A program made the translations under genes and the position numbers. Positions 35,111 to 44,371 of a stretch of DNA of 64,000 nt are shown piece by piece (the first letter of the stretch is position 1; the number at the start of each line of letters is the position of its first letter). The DNA is from Modestobacter sp. L9-4 (lineage in GTDB: Bacteria; Actinomycetota; Actinomycetes; Mycobacteriales; Geodermatophilaceae): assembly GCF_019112525.1 (NCBI RefSeq), contig NZ_CP077800.1, forward strand, positions 620,001 through 684,000. Direction: 5' to 3'. The notes below the pieces were generated by a model. It worked only from the letters and a program-made list of their open reading frames with translations. It did no database searches and was not told the origin of the DNA.

Positions 35111-37170
35111 GCAACGAGGTCGTCACGCGGTCCCTGGTGCGGTACCTGTCGGTGCCCGGGCTGAGCGGTGAGCTCGCGCTCATCACCCTCGACAACGGGC
35201 ACGACCACACCCGGCCCTCGACCTTCGGCCCCGGCGGGCTGGCCTCGCTGGACGCCGCGCTGGACGAGGTCGCCGCCCACTCCCCCACCCCCGCGGCCAT
35301 CGCCGTCACCGGCAAGCCGTTCGTCTTCGCCGTCGGCGCCGACCTCTCCGGCATCCCGGCGATCACCTCGCCCGCCGACGCCCGGCAGATCGCCGAGACC
35401 GGGCACCGGGTGTTCCGCCGGCTCAAGGACTCCGCCGTCCCGACGTTCGCCTTCGTCAACGGCGCCGCGCTGGGTGGCGGGCTGGAGCTGGCGCTGCACT
35501 GCCAGCACCGGACGATCTCCAGCACCGCCGTCGTCGCCTTCCCGGAGGTCTTCCTCGGGCTGGTGCCCGGCTGGGGCGGCACCCAGCTGCTGCCGGCGCT
35601 CACCGGCATCGACGCCGCGGTGACCGTGATCGTGGAGAACGCGCTCGCCCAGAACAAGATGACGCCGGGGCCGAAGGCGGCCCAGCTGGGCATCGCCGAC
35701 GCGGTCTTCGAGCCGGCCGACTTCCTGGAGCGGTCGCTGGAGTGGGCGGCCGGCGTGGTCACCGGTCAGGTCACCGTCGCCCGCCGCGAGCCCGACACCA
35801 CCGGCTGGGACGACGCGATCGCCCGGGCCCGGGGCATCGTGGCCGCCCGCACCCGCGGGGCCTCCCCCGGCGCCCTGCGGGCCGTCGAGCTGCTGGACCT
35901 CGCCCGTGCCGGCGACGCCGGGTTCACCGCCGGGACGGCGGCCGAGGACGACGCCCTGACCGACCTGCTGATGAGCGACGAGCTGCGGGCCGGCCTGTAC
36001 TCCTTCGACCTGGTCAACAAGCGCGCCAAGCGACCGGCCGGCGCCCCGGACAGGGCGCTGGCACGGAAGGTCACCAAGGTCGGCGTCGTGGGTGCCGGGC
36101 TGATGGCCTCCCAGCTGGCGCTGCTGTTCGCCCGCCGGCTCGAGGTCCCCGTCGTGCTCACCGACGTCGACCAGGCGCGGGTCGACAAGGGCGTGGGCTG
36201 GGTGCATGCCGAGCTCGCGAAGCTCACCGAGCGGGGCCGGCTGTCGCCCGACGCCCGCAACCGGCTCACCGGCCTGGTCACCGGCTCGCTGAGCAAGGAC
36301 GCGTTCGCCGACGCCGACCTGGTGATCGAGGCGGTGTTCGAGGAGCTGTCGGTGAAGCAGCAGGTGTTCGCCGAGGTGGAGGCGGTGGTGTCGGCGGAGT
36401 GCGTGCTGGCCACCAACACCTCCGCGCTGTCGGTGACCGAGATGGCCGCCGGGCTGCAGCACCCCGAGCGGGTCGTCGGCCTGCACTTCTTCAACCCGGT
36501 CGCCGTCCTGCCGCTGCTGGAGGTGGTGCGCGCCGAGCGCACCGACGACGCCACGCTGGCCACCGCCTTCGCCGTCGGCAAGGCCCTGAAGAAGTCCTGC
36601 GTGCTGGTCGCCGACGCCCCGGCGTTCGTGGTCAACCGGCTGCTCACCCGCTTCCTCGGCGAGGTCACCGCCGCCGTGGACGCCGGCACCCCGGTCGCCG
36701 TCGCCGAGCGGGCCCTGGAGCCGCTGGGGCTGCCCATGACGCCCTTCGAGCTGCTCTCCCTGGTCGGCCCCGCGGTGGCGCTGCACGTGGCCGAGCGGAT
36801 GCACGAGGCGTTCCCGGAGCGCTACGGCGTCAGCACCGGGCTGCAGCGGATGGTCGCGCTGGGCCGGCCGAGCGTGTACTCCGAGCCCGGCGTGGTCGAC
36901 CCGGAGCTCGGCCTGGAGGGCGGCGACACCCCGCTGACCGCCGAGGAACTGCGCGACCGGGCCGAGCGGGCACTGGCGGAGGAGATCGGGCTGATGCTCG
37001 ACGAGGGCGTCGTCCGGGGCGTGCAGGACATCGACCTGTGCATGCTGCTCGGCGCCGGCTGGCCGTTCTGGCTGGGCGGCATCTCCGCGTACCTGGACCG
37101 CACCGGCGTCTCCGAGGCCGTCACCGGGTCGCGGTTCCTCCCCCGCGGGGTGGCGTCCCTGCCGGCCTGA
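35107..37170 (+). CDS. fadB: 3-hydroxyacyl-CoA dehydrogenase / enoyl-CoA hydratase fusion
   Basis: 687 aa. N-terminal crotonase domain (1-~200) with catalytic Glu127 (LGGGLELAL) and Glu147 (FPEVFLGLVPGWGG), then an NAD-binding dehydrogenase domain from ~322 (KVGVVGAGLMASQ) and two C-terminal 3HCDH domains (HFFNPVAVLPLLEVV ~462; GFxVNR-like PAFVVNRLL ~505). Performs hydration and oxidation steps before FadA. Cytosolic; operon of two genes ended by a strong hairpin. Confidence 0.95.
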   Translation: MSNEVVTRSLVRYLSVPGLSGELALITLDNGHDHTRPSTFGPGGLASLDAALDEVAAHSPTPAAIAVTGKPFVFAVGADLSGIPAITSPADARQIAETGHRVFRRLKDSAVPTFAFVNGAALGGGLELALHCQHRTISSTAVVAFPEVFLGLVPGWGGTQLLPALTGIDAAVTVIVENALAQNKMTPGPKAAQLGIADAVFEPADFLERSLEWAAGVVTGQVTVARREPDTTGWDDAIARARGIVAARTRGASPGALRAVELLDLARAGDAGFTAGTAAEDDALTDLLMSDELRAGLYSFDLVNKRAKRPAGAPDRALARKVTKVGVVGAGLMASQLALLFARRLEVPVVLTDVDQARVDKGVGWVHAELAKLTERGRLSPDARNRLTGLVTGSLSKDAFADADLVIEAVFEELSVKQQVFAEVEAVVSAECVLATNTSALSVTEMAAGLQHPERVVGLHFFNPVAVLPLLEVVRAERTDDATLATAFAVGKALKKSCVLVADAPAFVVNRLLTRFLGEVTAAVDAGTPVAVAERALEPLGLPMTPFELLSLVGPAVALHVAERMHEAFPERYGVSTGLQRMVALGRPSVYSEPGVVDPELGLEGGDTPLTAEELRDRAERALAEEIGLMLDEGVVRGVQDIDLCMLLGAGWPFWLGGISAYLDRTGVSEAVTGSRFLPRGVASLPA

Positions 37171-37176
37171 CCTGCC

Positions 37177-37226
37177 CGGTGTGGGGGTCCTCGGCGCGGT
37201 GGACCGCGCCGGGGACCCCCACACCG
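37177..37226. terminator. fadAB terminator
   Basis: CGGTGTGGGGGTCC ... GGACCCCCACACCG with an inner GGCGCGGT/CCGCGCC stem: a near-perfect hairpin of over 20 pairs starting 7 bases after the fadB stop. Followed by minus-strand genes, so it can serve both directions. Confidence 0.85.
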
Positions 37227-37227
37227 A

Positions 37228-37298
37228 GCGGCTGCGTCAGCGGGACTCGTGCGTCAGCGAACCGCGCGGCTGCGTCAGCGGAACTTGTGCGTCAGCGA
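37228..37298. repeat. 33-base direct repeat duplicating the 3' end of the thiamine-binding gene
   Basis: Copies at 37228-37260 and 37266-37298 differ at two bases only (period 38). The second copy covers the last seven codons plus stop of the gene ending at 37275; the first is a remnant in the gap beyond it, encoding the same residues SLTH then a stop. It reads as a small tandem duplication of a gene end. Confidence 0.75.
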
Positions 37299-37556
37299 GT
37301 CCATCGTGCGGCCCACCGTGGCGATCTTGACGTGCGAGATCCCGCTGGTGGCGCCCGCGGCGATCATCGCCTCGTGCGCCGCCCGCAGGGTCGCCCAGAC
37401 CGCGTCGTCCTCGCCCTCCAGCGTGGTGCCGAGCGCGCCGACCTCCGACCGCAGCCCCGAGCCCTTGATCACGGCGATGGCCGCCTCGACGAAGGCGTGC
37501 GGGTCCTCCGCCGTCCCCGCCGGCGACGGCGCCACCTGGATCTCGGCGATGATCAT
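37275..37556 (-). CDS. thiamine-binding protein (MTH1187/YkoF-type, DUF77)
   Basis: 93 aa, the normal length for this alpha/beta family, whose members bind hydroxymethylpyrimidine/thiamine. MIIAEIQVAPSPAG opens it, HAFVEAAIAVIKGSGLRSEV and LGTTLEGEDDAVWATLRAAH follow, all family-like. ATG 37556 behind GGGGGA. Lies downstream of dxs, a thiamine-diphosphate enzyme, on the same strand. A copy of its 3' end is repeated just beyond the stop. Confidence 0.88.
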   Translation of the reverse strand: MIIAEIQVAPSPAGTAEDPHAFVEAAIAVIKGSGLRSEVGALGTTLEGEDDAVWATLRAAHEAMIAAGATSGISHVKIATVGRTMDSLTHKFR

Positions 37557-37583
37557 CGGTCCCCCGTCCCGTCGGTGCCCTGC

Positions 37584-37643
37584 GGCCCCCGTGCAGGGTC
37601 CCGCCGCGAGCTCGCTCGTGGTGAGGGGCACGGGGGTCCTGCT
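37584..37643. repeat. dispersed terminator-like element, copy next to dxs
   Basis: Read on the minus strand it starts AGCAGGACCCCCGTGCCCC and ends GCGGGACCCTGCACGGGGGCC, beginning 1 base after the dxs TAG. The same layout follows the stops of the DUF4193 gene and sigA. Outer arms CCCCCGTGC/GCACGGGGG form a stem, and GCGAGCTCGC inside is a perfect palindrome. Confidence 0.65.
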
Positions 37644-37644
37644 G

Positions 37645-39561
37645 CTACTGCTGGCCCTCGACGCGAGCGGTCTCGTGCGCGCCCGCGGCGCGGTCGGCGA
37701 TGCGGGCGGCCCACTCGACGATGCGGCGGGCGACGTCCTGCTCGGTGAGCCCGACGTCGGCCAGCACCTGACCGCGGCTGCCGTGGTCGAAGAACTGCTG
37801 CGGCAGGCCCAGCGTGCGCACCGGGACGTCGGAGTCGACGTCCTGCAGGGCCTGGCTGAGCAGCGTGCCGACGCCCCCGGCGCGGCCGCCGTCCTCGACG
37901 GTGACCACGAGTCGGTGCTGGGTGGCCAGGGTGCGCAGCTCGTCGGCCACGGGCACGACCCACCGCGGGTCGACGACGGTGACGTCGATGCCGTGGTCGG
38001 CGGCGCGCTCGGCGACGGCCAGGCACATCGGCACCAGCGAGCCGCAGGCCACCAGCAGCACCTCCGGGGTGGCGCCGCGGCGCAGCACGTCGACCGGGCC
38101 GAGGCGCTCCAGCGCGGGCACCTCCACCGGCAGCGCGCCCTTGGGGAAGCGCACCACGGTCGGACCGTCGGTGACCGCGACCGACTCGCGCAGCGCCTCC
38201 CGCAGGGTGGGCTCGTCGCGCGGTGCCGCCAGTCGCAGGCCAGGGATGACCGAGCAGATCGAGATGTCCCACATGCCGTTGTGCGAGGCGCCGTCGGAGC
38301 CGGTGACCCCGGCGCGGTCGAGGACGACGGTGACCGGCTGGCGGTGCAGCGCGACGTCCATCAGCAGCTGGTCGAAGGCCCGGTTGAGGAAAGTCGAGTA
38401 GATGGCGACGACGGGGTGCAGGCCGCCCATCGCCATGCCCGCGGCCGAGGTGAGCGCGTGCTGCTCGGCGATGCCCACGTCGTAGGTGCGCTCGGGGAAG
38501 CGCTCGGCGAAGCCGCTGAGACCGGTGGGGTGCAGCATCGCGGCGGTGACGGCCACGACGTCGGAGCGCTCGGCGCCGATGCGCACCAGTTCGTCGGCGA
38601 ACACGTCGGTCCACTCCGGGCCCTTGGCGGCCGAGGACAGCCCGCTGTCGGGCTCGAAGACGCCGGTGGAGTGCCAGGCGTCGACGGTGTCGGTCTCGGC
38701 CGGCGGGTAGCCGAAGCCCTTGGTGGTGACGGCGTGCACGATGACCGGCCCGCCGAAGTCCCGGGCCCGGCGGAGCGCGGACTCCATCATCTCGATGTCG
38801 TGGCCGTCGACCGGGCCGACGTACTTCATGCCGAGGTCCTCGAACATGCCCTGCGGGGCCAGGACGTCCTTGAGGCCCTTCTTGATCGCGTGCAGTGCGT
38901 CGTAGAGCGCGGTGCCGACGACGGGGGCGCGGTGCAGGGCCTGCCGGACGGCGGTGAGCGCGTCCTCGTAGCCCGGCCGCAGCCGCAGGGTGGCCAGCGC
39001 GTCGGCCACCCCGCCGATCGTCGGCGAGTACGAGCGGCCGTTGTCGTTGACCACGATGACGACCGGGCGCTCGGCGGCGGCGATGTTGTTCAGCGCCTCC
39101 CACGGCATCCCACCGGTCAGCGCGCCGTCGCCGATGACCGCCACGACCGGGCGGTTCTCCCCGCGCACGGCGAAGGCCTTGGCCAGCCCGTCGGCGTAGG
39201 ACAGCGAGGTGGAGGCGTGGCTGTTCTCGACCCAGTCGTGCTCGCTCTCCGCGCGGCTGGGGTAGCCGGAGAGGCCACCGCGCTGGCGGAGCTGGGCGAA
39301 GCCCTCCAGCCGGCCGGTGAGCAGCTTGTGCACGTAGGCCTGGTGGCCGGTGTCGAAGACGATCGGCTCGCGCGGGGACTCGAAGACCCGGTGGACGGCG
39401 ATCGTCAGCTCGACCGCGCCCAGGTTCGGCCCCAGGTGCCCGCCGGTCTTGGAGACGGCGGCGACCAGCGCGTCCCGGATCTCCGCGGCGAGCTCCGGGA
39501 GCTGGTCGGGACGCAGCGCCCGGAGGTCGGCGGGCCCGGTCAACGAGCTGAGCAGCGACAC
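37645..39561 (-). CDS. dxs: 1-deoxy-D-xylulose-5-phosphate synthase
   Basis: 638 aa. Condenses pyruvate and glyceraldehyde-3-phosphate, the first step of the MEP isoprenoid pathway. Seen: [16 protein letters not shown] (His42), [15 protein letters not shown], the thiamine-diphosphate motif [16 protein letters not shown] (~149), catalytic Glu in DVGIAEQHA (~369) and the transketolase C-domain ([11 protein letters not shown] onward). GTG start with AGAGGA somewhat far upstream (12 bases). A thiamine-binding protein gene follows downstream. Confidence 0.97.
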   Translation of the reverse strand: MSLLSSLTGPADLRALRPDQLPELAAEIRDALVAAVSKTGGHLGPNLGAVELTIAVHRVFESPREPIVFDTGHQAYVHKLLTGRLEGFAQLRQRGGLSGYPSRAESEHDWVENSHASTSLSYADGLAKAFAVRGENRPVVAVIGDGALTGGMPWEALNNIAAAERPVVIVVNDNGRSYSPTIGGVADALATLRLRPGYEDALTAVRQALHRAPVVGTALYDALHAIKKGLKDVLAPQGMFEDLGMKYVGPVDGHDIEMMESALRRARDFGGPVIVHAVTTKGFGYPPAETDTVDAWHSTGVFEPDSGLSSAAKGPEWTDVFADELVRIGAERSDVVAVTAAMLHPTGLSGFAERFPERTYDVGIAEQHALTSAAGMAMGGLHPVVAIYSTFLNRAFDQLLMDVALHRQPVTVVLDRAGVTGSDGASHNGMWDISICSVIPGLRLAAPRDEPTLREALRESVAVTDGPTVVRFPKGALPVEVPALERLGPVDVLRRGATPEVLLVACGSLVPMCLAVAERAADHGIDVTVVDPRWVVPVADELRTLATQHRLVVTVEDGGRAGGVGTLLSQALQDVDSDVPVRTLGLPQQFFDHGSRGQVLADVGLTEQDVARRIVEWAARIADRAAGAHETARVEGQQ

Positions 39562-39663
39562 GACGGGGCAGGGTCCTCTCGACGTCGGCCACGTCCGGAG
39601 GGCGCGACCGGTGGGCTCCCACTGTAACTGCGAACCGCAGGACCGCCGTCTGGACGACGGCGG

Positions 39664-40032
39664 CTAGAGCCGGGGCACCCAGCGCTCCCCCCGCAGCGCC
39701 CCGGCGACCACCTCGACGCCGCGCGCCGCCCGGGTGAGCCGGGCGCCCTCGCGCTCGTAGGCGCGGATGGCCGCCTCCATCGCGTCGGGGGGCAGCTGGT
39801 CGGCCAGCTCGACCCGGACGGTGCGCCAGCCGGCGCGGGCGGCCTCCAGCCCGGCGGCGACGTGGTCACCGGCGAAGCGGGCCAGCAGCACCGGGTAGCG
39901 GCGCAGCACCTCGTGGGAGCGGTAGTCCGGCGGCACCAGGTCGTAGAGCCAGGCCACGGCGCTCTGCTCCCAGTCGGGGGCACCGGGGGGCCGCACCTCG
40001 TCCGGCCAGCCCGGCGGCAGTGCGGCGTCCAC
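39664..40032 (-). CDS. conserved hypothetical protein
   Basis: 122 aa soluble protein, PGWPDEVRPPGAPDWEQSAVAW region then LYDLVPPDYRSHEVLRRYPVLLARF, AGDHVAAGLEAARAGWRTVR and a charged C-terminus ending ERWVPRL. Real-gene signs: GTG start 6 bases after a CACACT -10-like box (leaderless pattern) and position upstream of dxs. Function unknown. Confidence 0.7.
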   Translation of the reverse strand: MDAALPPGWPDEVRPPGAPDWEQSAVAWLYDLVPPDYRSHEVLRRYPVLLARFAGDHVAAGLEAARAGWRTVRVELADQLPPDAMEAAIRAYEREGARLTRAARGVEVVAGALRGERWVPRL

Positions 40033-40162
40033 CCGGTCAGTGTGCGACCCGGCCGCCCGGCACCGGACACCGGCTCGCACGTGTGTTCGAAGCGTGACCC
40101 GTCGGTGGCCGGCCGCGACGGCTGGGTGCATCCGCCCGGCCGGCTCGGGGCGAACGACCCGT

Positions 40163-40399
40163 GTGGGACAGCTCGCACGCACGCAGGTGCGCTGGGTCGT
40201 GGAACCGCTGCTGGCCGCCGGCCTGACGGTCGGGGAGGTGGAGGCCCTGGTGTTCCGGCTGGGCTTCGAGGCCGTCGTCGGCAGCGACCGGGGCACGGTG
40301 GCGGGCGTGCACGCCCTGGTCGCCGGGGAACCGCCCGCCGTGCGGACGGCCTGGGCGGTCGCCGTCGGCCGGATGATCGAGCTCGAACCCCCGTCCTGA
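40163..40399 (+). CDS. small hypothetical protein
   Basis: 78 aa, helical: VVEPLLAAGLTVGEVEALVFRLG then FEAVVGSDRGTVAGVHALVA and VRTAWAVAVGRMIELEP. GTG start with only a weak GGGGCGA upstream. Divergent from the hypothetical gene at 39664-40032 and convergent with the DUF2156 gene. Protein-like composition but no family recognised. Confidence 0.45.
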   Translation: MGQLARTQVRWVVEPLLAAGLTVGEVEALVFRLGFEAVVGSDRGTVAGVHALVAGEPPAVRTAWAVAVGRMIELEPPS

Positions 40400-40405
40400 C
40401 CCAGG

Positions 40406-42940
40406 TCACCCCGCCCCGGCGACGGCCAGCTCGGCGGTCGGCCCGGACGGCGGCGGCACGGGCCGGGGCTGCGGGGCCGCCGGGCGGGTCCGCCGGGCGG
40501 CCAGCAGCGTGCGGCCCAGCCGCAGGGCCTGCCCCGGCGACAGGTGCGGCAGGTAGGCCCGGGACACCGCGCCGGCGATCCGCGGCAGGTCGGCGGTGTC
40601 CAGGTGCACCAGCCACAGCGGCCGGTACCGCGGCTGGAACTTCGCCTTGAACGACAGCAGCGAGCGGAAGCCGTAGACCGGCTCCATGAGGCGGCCGGTG
40701 GTCTGCAGCAGCCGGGCCAGCACGTCGTCGGCGGCGTCGTCCCCGGGCAGCGCCAGCGGCGCCCCGGACAGGCTGACGAACTCCGCGCCCTCGTCCTGGA
40801 AGGTCAGTGCCGCGGTGCCCACGAGGAACTCCATCGTGCCCGGCGGGCAGCCCGGGCTGCGCCGCATCAGGTCCAGCGTCCAGCCCACCCGCACCCCGTC
40901 CCGGGACGCCGGCAGCCAGCTGGTCACCCCGTGCACCCGCCCGCCGGGGCCCACGGCCAGCAGGCAGCGGACGGCGGGGTCGGTCAGCTCGTCGAGGCCG
41001 CCGAGGGTGAAGCCCATCTCCGGCAGCCCCTTGCCGGCCAGCCACTCCTCCGAGGAGCGCGCCACCTGCTCCCGCAGCGCCAGCGGCGCGTCGGCCCACC
41101 GTGTCCAGACCGCCTGCACGCCGTCGCGGGCGGCGCGGTTCATCGCCGTCCGGACGTCCTGCCAGCGCCTGCCCACGAACGCCAGCTCCCCGAGCGGGAG
41201 CCAGGTCTCGCTGGCCACCTGCACCCGGCGGGCACCGGGCAGCGCCGCGACCACCGCGTCGGTGACGGAGTACCAGCACGGCGTCCAGCCGCGGGACAGG
41301 CACCAGGCGGTGAACTCCGGCACCGCCCGCTCCCTCGCCTCCGGCGTCCCGACCGGGTCGCCGGTGGTCAGCGCGACCCCGCCGACGACCCGGAAGGCGA
41401 CGACGGCCTGCCCGTCGCCGCTGAACCACCAGCGGTTGCCCACCCAGGTGGTCATGAACGACAGCGGGCCCTCGCCGTGCCGGGCCACCAGCTCCCGCGC
41501 CCGGACGGCGTCCCCGCGGGGCACGGCCGGCCGGACGACCGCCCACGCCGTCCCGGCCAGGACCGCCCAGCAGGCCACCCCGGTCCAGTCGGCCAGCACC
41601 CGGGCGGCGCCGTGCAGCGGGGACAGCCGGGGCAGCACCTCACCGAGGTAGCCGGGCGGGAGCAGCCGGGCGGGGAGGTCCAGCAGCAGCCGGGCCACGG
41701 TCGGGCGCTGCGCCCAGTCACCGCGCAGCAGGACGCCGGTGGCGACGTAGGCGAGCACGACCAGCGCCAGTCCCCCGGCCGCGAGCGCCGCCCAGCGCCG
41801 GGCGGTCCCGGGCGCGGCCGGCACCGCGAACCGGCTGCGGGTGGCCAGCAGCAGCACCAGCACGGTCGCGGGGGCGAGCAGCGGTGCCCACAGCGCGAAG
41901 GTCGGCAGCCCGGCCCGCGGGGTGTCCAGCAGGGCCAGCGCCTCGGCCGGACGGTGGAGCACCGCGGCCACGACGACGCTCCCGACGACGGTGAGCACGC
42001 CGGTGAGGAGCACCGCACCGGTCCAGGCGGCCCGCCGCCCCCGCCGCAGCCCCTCGGCGAGCACCAGCTGCACGAGCACCGGCAGCACCGACAGCAGCGC
42101 GGTGCCGGGGCCGCGCAGCCGCGACCGCGCCGTCAGCACCCGGCAGTCGGAGGGGTCGCCGGCCGCGCACACCTGGTGAAGCAGGCCCGCGCCGGGGCGG
42201 GCGGACACGAACAGGTGCGACACCACGGCCCAGGGGCCCTCCGGGTCGCGGGAGAAGGCCGCGACGAGCGGTCCGACGGCAGCTGCGGCGACCACGAGGG
42301 CGACCAGCGCACGGGACTCCCGCCGGCTCACCGGCCCGTGGTCCCGGCCGCGGCCGCGCGCCCGGGCGGCCACCGCGCCGGCCAGCAGGCCCACGCCCCA
42401 CCCGGCCAGCCGGTGCACGTCGCCCGCCGTGCCGGCGTAGAGCACCAGCATGACCAGCACCACCCCGGCGACGACCCGGACCCGGCGCCGCACCAGCGGG
42501 GTCGCCGACGCCGACGCGGCGGCCACGGCGGCCAGCACGCCCGGCAGCGGCCCGACGACGACGGCGGCGGACAGCAGGCGACCCCACCGGTCACCGGTCG
42601 CCTCCAGCAGCGCCCCGACCCCGCTGGCCAGCGCACCGGCGGCCAGCTGACCGCCCAGGAGCGCGACCGCGGTGCGGGCGCTGCCCCAGCGGTGCTCGAC
42701 GGGGCCGAGCAGCGCCGCGACGAGCAGCACCGTGACGACGACGCCCGTGGGGCCGGCCGCGGTGAGCCCGGCGGTGAGCAGCGTCCACCAGCGGCCGGCC
42801 GCGAGCGGACCGACGCCGGTGCCCAGCGCGGACGGCGAGGCGCCCCCCGCACCGGCGACCAGCACGAGGACGAGGGCGGCGGTCACCGGCACCCGCCGCA
42901 GCAGGCGGCCGGCGCCGCGGACCAGGTCGGCCGGGGTCAC
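40406..42940 (-). CDS. DUF2156 / MprF-like aminoacyl-lipid synthase with rhomboid-like membrane domain
   Basis: 844 aa. N-terminal rhomboid-like helical bundle (~10-200: GRWWTLLTAGLT, LLGPVEHRWGSARTAVALLGG), further helices to ~460, then a DUF2156/GNAT-fold synthase domain (~490-800: GPLSFMTTWVGNRWWFS, AVVAFRVVGGVALTTGDPVG, EFVSLSGAPLA, YGFRSLLSFKAKFQPRY). Such enzymes move an amino acid from aminoacyl-tRNA to a membrane lipid, which alters surface charge. The rhomboid part lacks a GxSG protease site. GTG start overlaps the upstream esterase stop by 4 bases. Confidence 0.85.
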   Translation of the reverse strand: MTPADLVRGAGRLLRRVPVTAALVLVLVAGAGGASPSALGTGVGPLAAGRWWTLLTAGLTAAGPTGVVVTVLLVAALLGPVEHRWGSARTAVALLGGQLAAGALASGVGALLEATGDRWGRLLSAAVVVGPLPGVLAAVAAASASATPLVRRRVRVVAGVVLVMLVLYAGTAGDVHRLAGWGVGLLAGAVAARARGRGRDHGPVSRRESRALVALVVAAAAVGPLVAAFSRDPEGPWAVVSHLFVSARPGAGLLHQVCAAGDPSDCRVLTARSRLRGPGTALLSVLPVLVQLVLAEGLRRGRRAAWTGAVLLTGVLTVVGSVVVAAVLHRPAEALALLDTPRAGLPTFALWAPLLAPATVLVLLLATRSRFAVPAAPGTARRWAALAAGGLALVVLAYVATGVLLRGDWAQRPTVARLLLDLPARLLPPGYLGEVLPRLSPLHGAARVLADWTGVACWAVLAGTAWAVVRPAVPRGDAVRARELVARHGEGPLSFMTTWVGNRWWFSGDGQAVVAFRVVGGVALTTGDPVGTPEARERAVPEFTAWCLSRGWTPCWYSVTDAVVAALPGARRVQVASETWLPLGELAFVGRRWQDVRTAMNRAARDGVQAVWTRWADAPLALREQVARSSEEWLAGKGLPEMGFTLGGLDELTDPAVRCLLAVGPGGRVHGVTSWLPASRDGVRVGWTLDLMRRSPGCPPGTMEFLVGTAALTFQDEGAEFVSLSGAPLALPGDDAADDVLARLLQTTGRLMEPVYGFRSLLSFKAKFQPRYRPLWLVHLDTADLPRIAGAVSRAYLPHLSPGQALRLGRTLLAARRTRPAAPQPRPVPPPSGPTAELAVAGAG

Positions 42941-44241
42941 GACGGAAGCCCGGTGTGGTCGGTCAGCCAGGGCAGGGCGCCCTGCAGTGCCGGGCCCCAC
43001 ACCTCCCACGAGTGGCCGCCGGGCAGCACGGCGGTGGTCACCGACACCCCCGCGGCACCCAGCGCGGCGGCGACCTGCTCGGCCTGCGGCCGGTACTCGT
43101 CGTCGTCCTGCCCGACCGCGACGTAGGCCGACAGCTGCGGGTAGCGCCGGGCCGCCAGCTCGTGCAGCGGGTCGACCGCGTCGAAGGCGGCCTGGTTGCC
43201 GCCGAAGGTCGCCTGCACGGTGTCCGTGGGGTCGCCGAGGGTCGGGCCGCGCTGGCCGGAGACGTCGAAGAAGGTCGGGAACAGGTCGGGGTGGGCGACG
43301 GAGAGCTGCAGCGCGCAGGTCCCGCCGTAGGACAGTCCCCCGACCGCCCAGTGCGCGTGGTCGGGGTCGACCTGCAGCGCGGACCCGATCCAGGCCGGCA
43401 CGTCGACCGACAGGTAGGTCGCCGACCGGCCCAGGGCGGAGTCCAGGCACAGCGGGTTGTCGGTCTCCCCGCCGAGGGCGTCGGGCATGACGACCACCGG
43501 GGCCAGCCCGTGGTGCGCGGCCGCCCAGTCGTCGAGCCGGTGCGCCAGCTGACCGCCGTCGATCCAGTCACGGGTGCCGCCCGGCTGCCCGCTGAGCAGC
43601 ACCCACACCGGCAGCAGCGGCCGGTCGGCGGTCCGGTAGGCAGGCGGCACGTACACCCAGGCCGGGCGGGCCCCGAAGCCGGAGGTGGTGGCCGGGATCG
43701 TCACCTGCGCGAGCGCCCCGGTCTCGGGCATGCCCCGCGGCGGGGTCCAGTCGGCCGGGGCGGCCGGCGCGTCGGGGCCCGGGGTCGTCACCCGGGAGAT
43801 CGGGACCTGGTCGTAGGGCGGCAGCTGCAGGGCCGAGGCCACCGTCGGGAAGGAGCGGTAGACGGCGTCCACCCCGTCGGCCGCGCCCAGCACCACGGCC
43901 AGCGCCGCCAGGACGGCGATGCCGCGCCGCCACCACCGCAGCCCCGCCCAGCCGGCCACCGCCAGCGCGAGCCCGGCCAGCCCGAGCCCGACGAACAGCG
44001 GCACCAGCCACGGCAGCCCGTCGGGGAAGGGCCGGGTCAGGACCAGCAGCAGCTGCGCGACGCCCAGCAGCACGGCCGCGGCGAGCAGGGCCAGCGGCAC
44101 CCGGCGCCGCGCCCAGCGCCGGTCGCGGTGGGCCAGCAGCAGCACGACGAGCCCGACCACCAGCCCGGTGACCAGGGCGACGTGCAGGTGCCCCTGGACC
44201 AGGCTGAGCCCGGTGGCCCACCGCCACGCGTGCGAGAACAC
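42937..44241 (-). CDS. membrane-anchored esterase (Ag85/esterase-D-like)
   Basis: 434 aa. About four N-terminal transmembrane helices (~15-130), then an extracytoplasmic alpha/beta hydrolase of the PF00756 type: oxyanion region VWVLLSGQPGGTRDW, nucleophile Ser ~303 in GGLSYGG, and catalytic His ~409 in PGGHSWE. GTG start after GAGAGGTGG. Translationally coupled to the aminoacyl-lipid synthase; hydrolases paired with such synthases are known to remove the aminoacyl group, so a make-and-erase pair is plausible (inference). Confidence 0.87.
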   Translation of the reverse strand: MFSHAWRWATGLSLVQGHLHVALVTGLVVGLVVLLLAHRDRRWARRRVPLALLAAAVLLGVAQLLLVLTRPFPDGLPWLVPLFVGLGLAGLALAVAGWAGLRWWRRGIAVLAALAVVLGAADGVDAVYRSFPTVASALQLPPYDQVPISRVTTPGPDAPAAPADWTPPRGMPETGALAQVTIPATTSGFGARPAWVYVPPAYRTADRPLLPVWVLLSGQPGGTRDWIDGGQLAHRLDDWAAAHHGLAPVVVMPDALGGETDNPLCLDSALGRSATYLSVDVPAWIGSALQVDPDHAHWAVGGLSYGGTCALQLSVAHPDLFPTFFDVSGQRGPTLGDPTDTVQATFGGNQAAFDAVDPLHELAARRYPQLSAYVAVGQDDDEYRPQAEQVAAALGAAGVSVTTAVLPGGHSWEVWGPALQGALPWLTDHTGLPS

Positions 44242-44371
44242 GACCCCACCTCTCCCCTGACCGGACGAGGAGAGGTTCTGCCGTCCGGCTGTGGGCGCCC
44301 TGGGAACCGGCGGGGAGGTGGCTGCACATCGCCGGGACAGCGGTCCCTGCGGCGGGGCACAGCCTGCGGAG

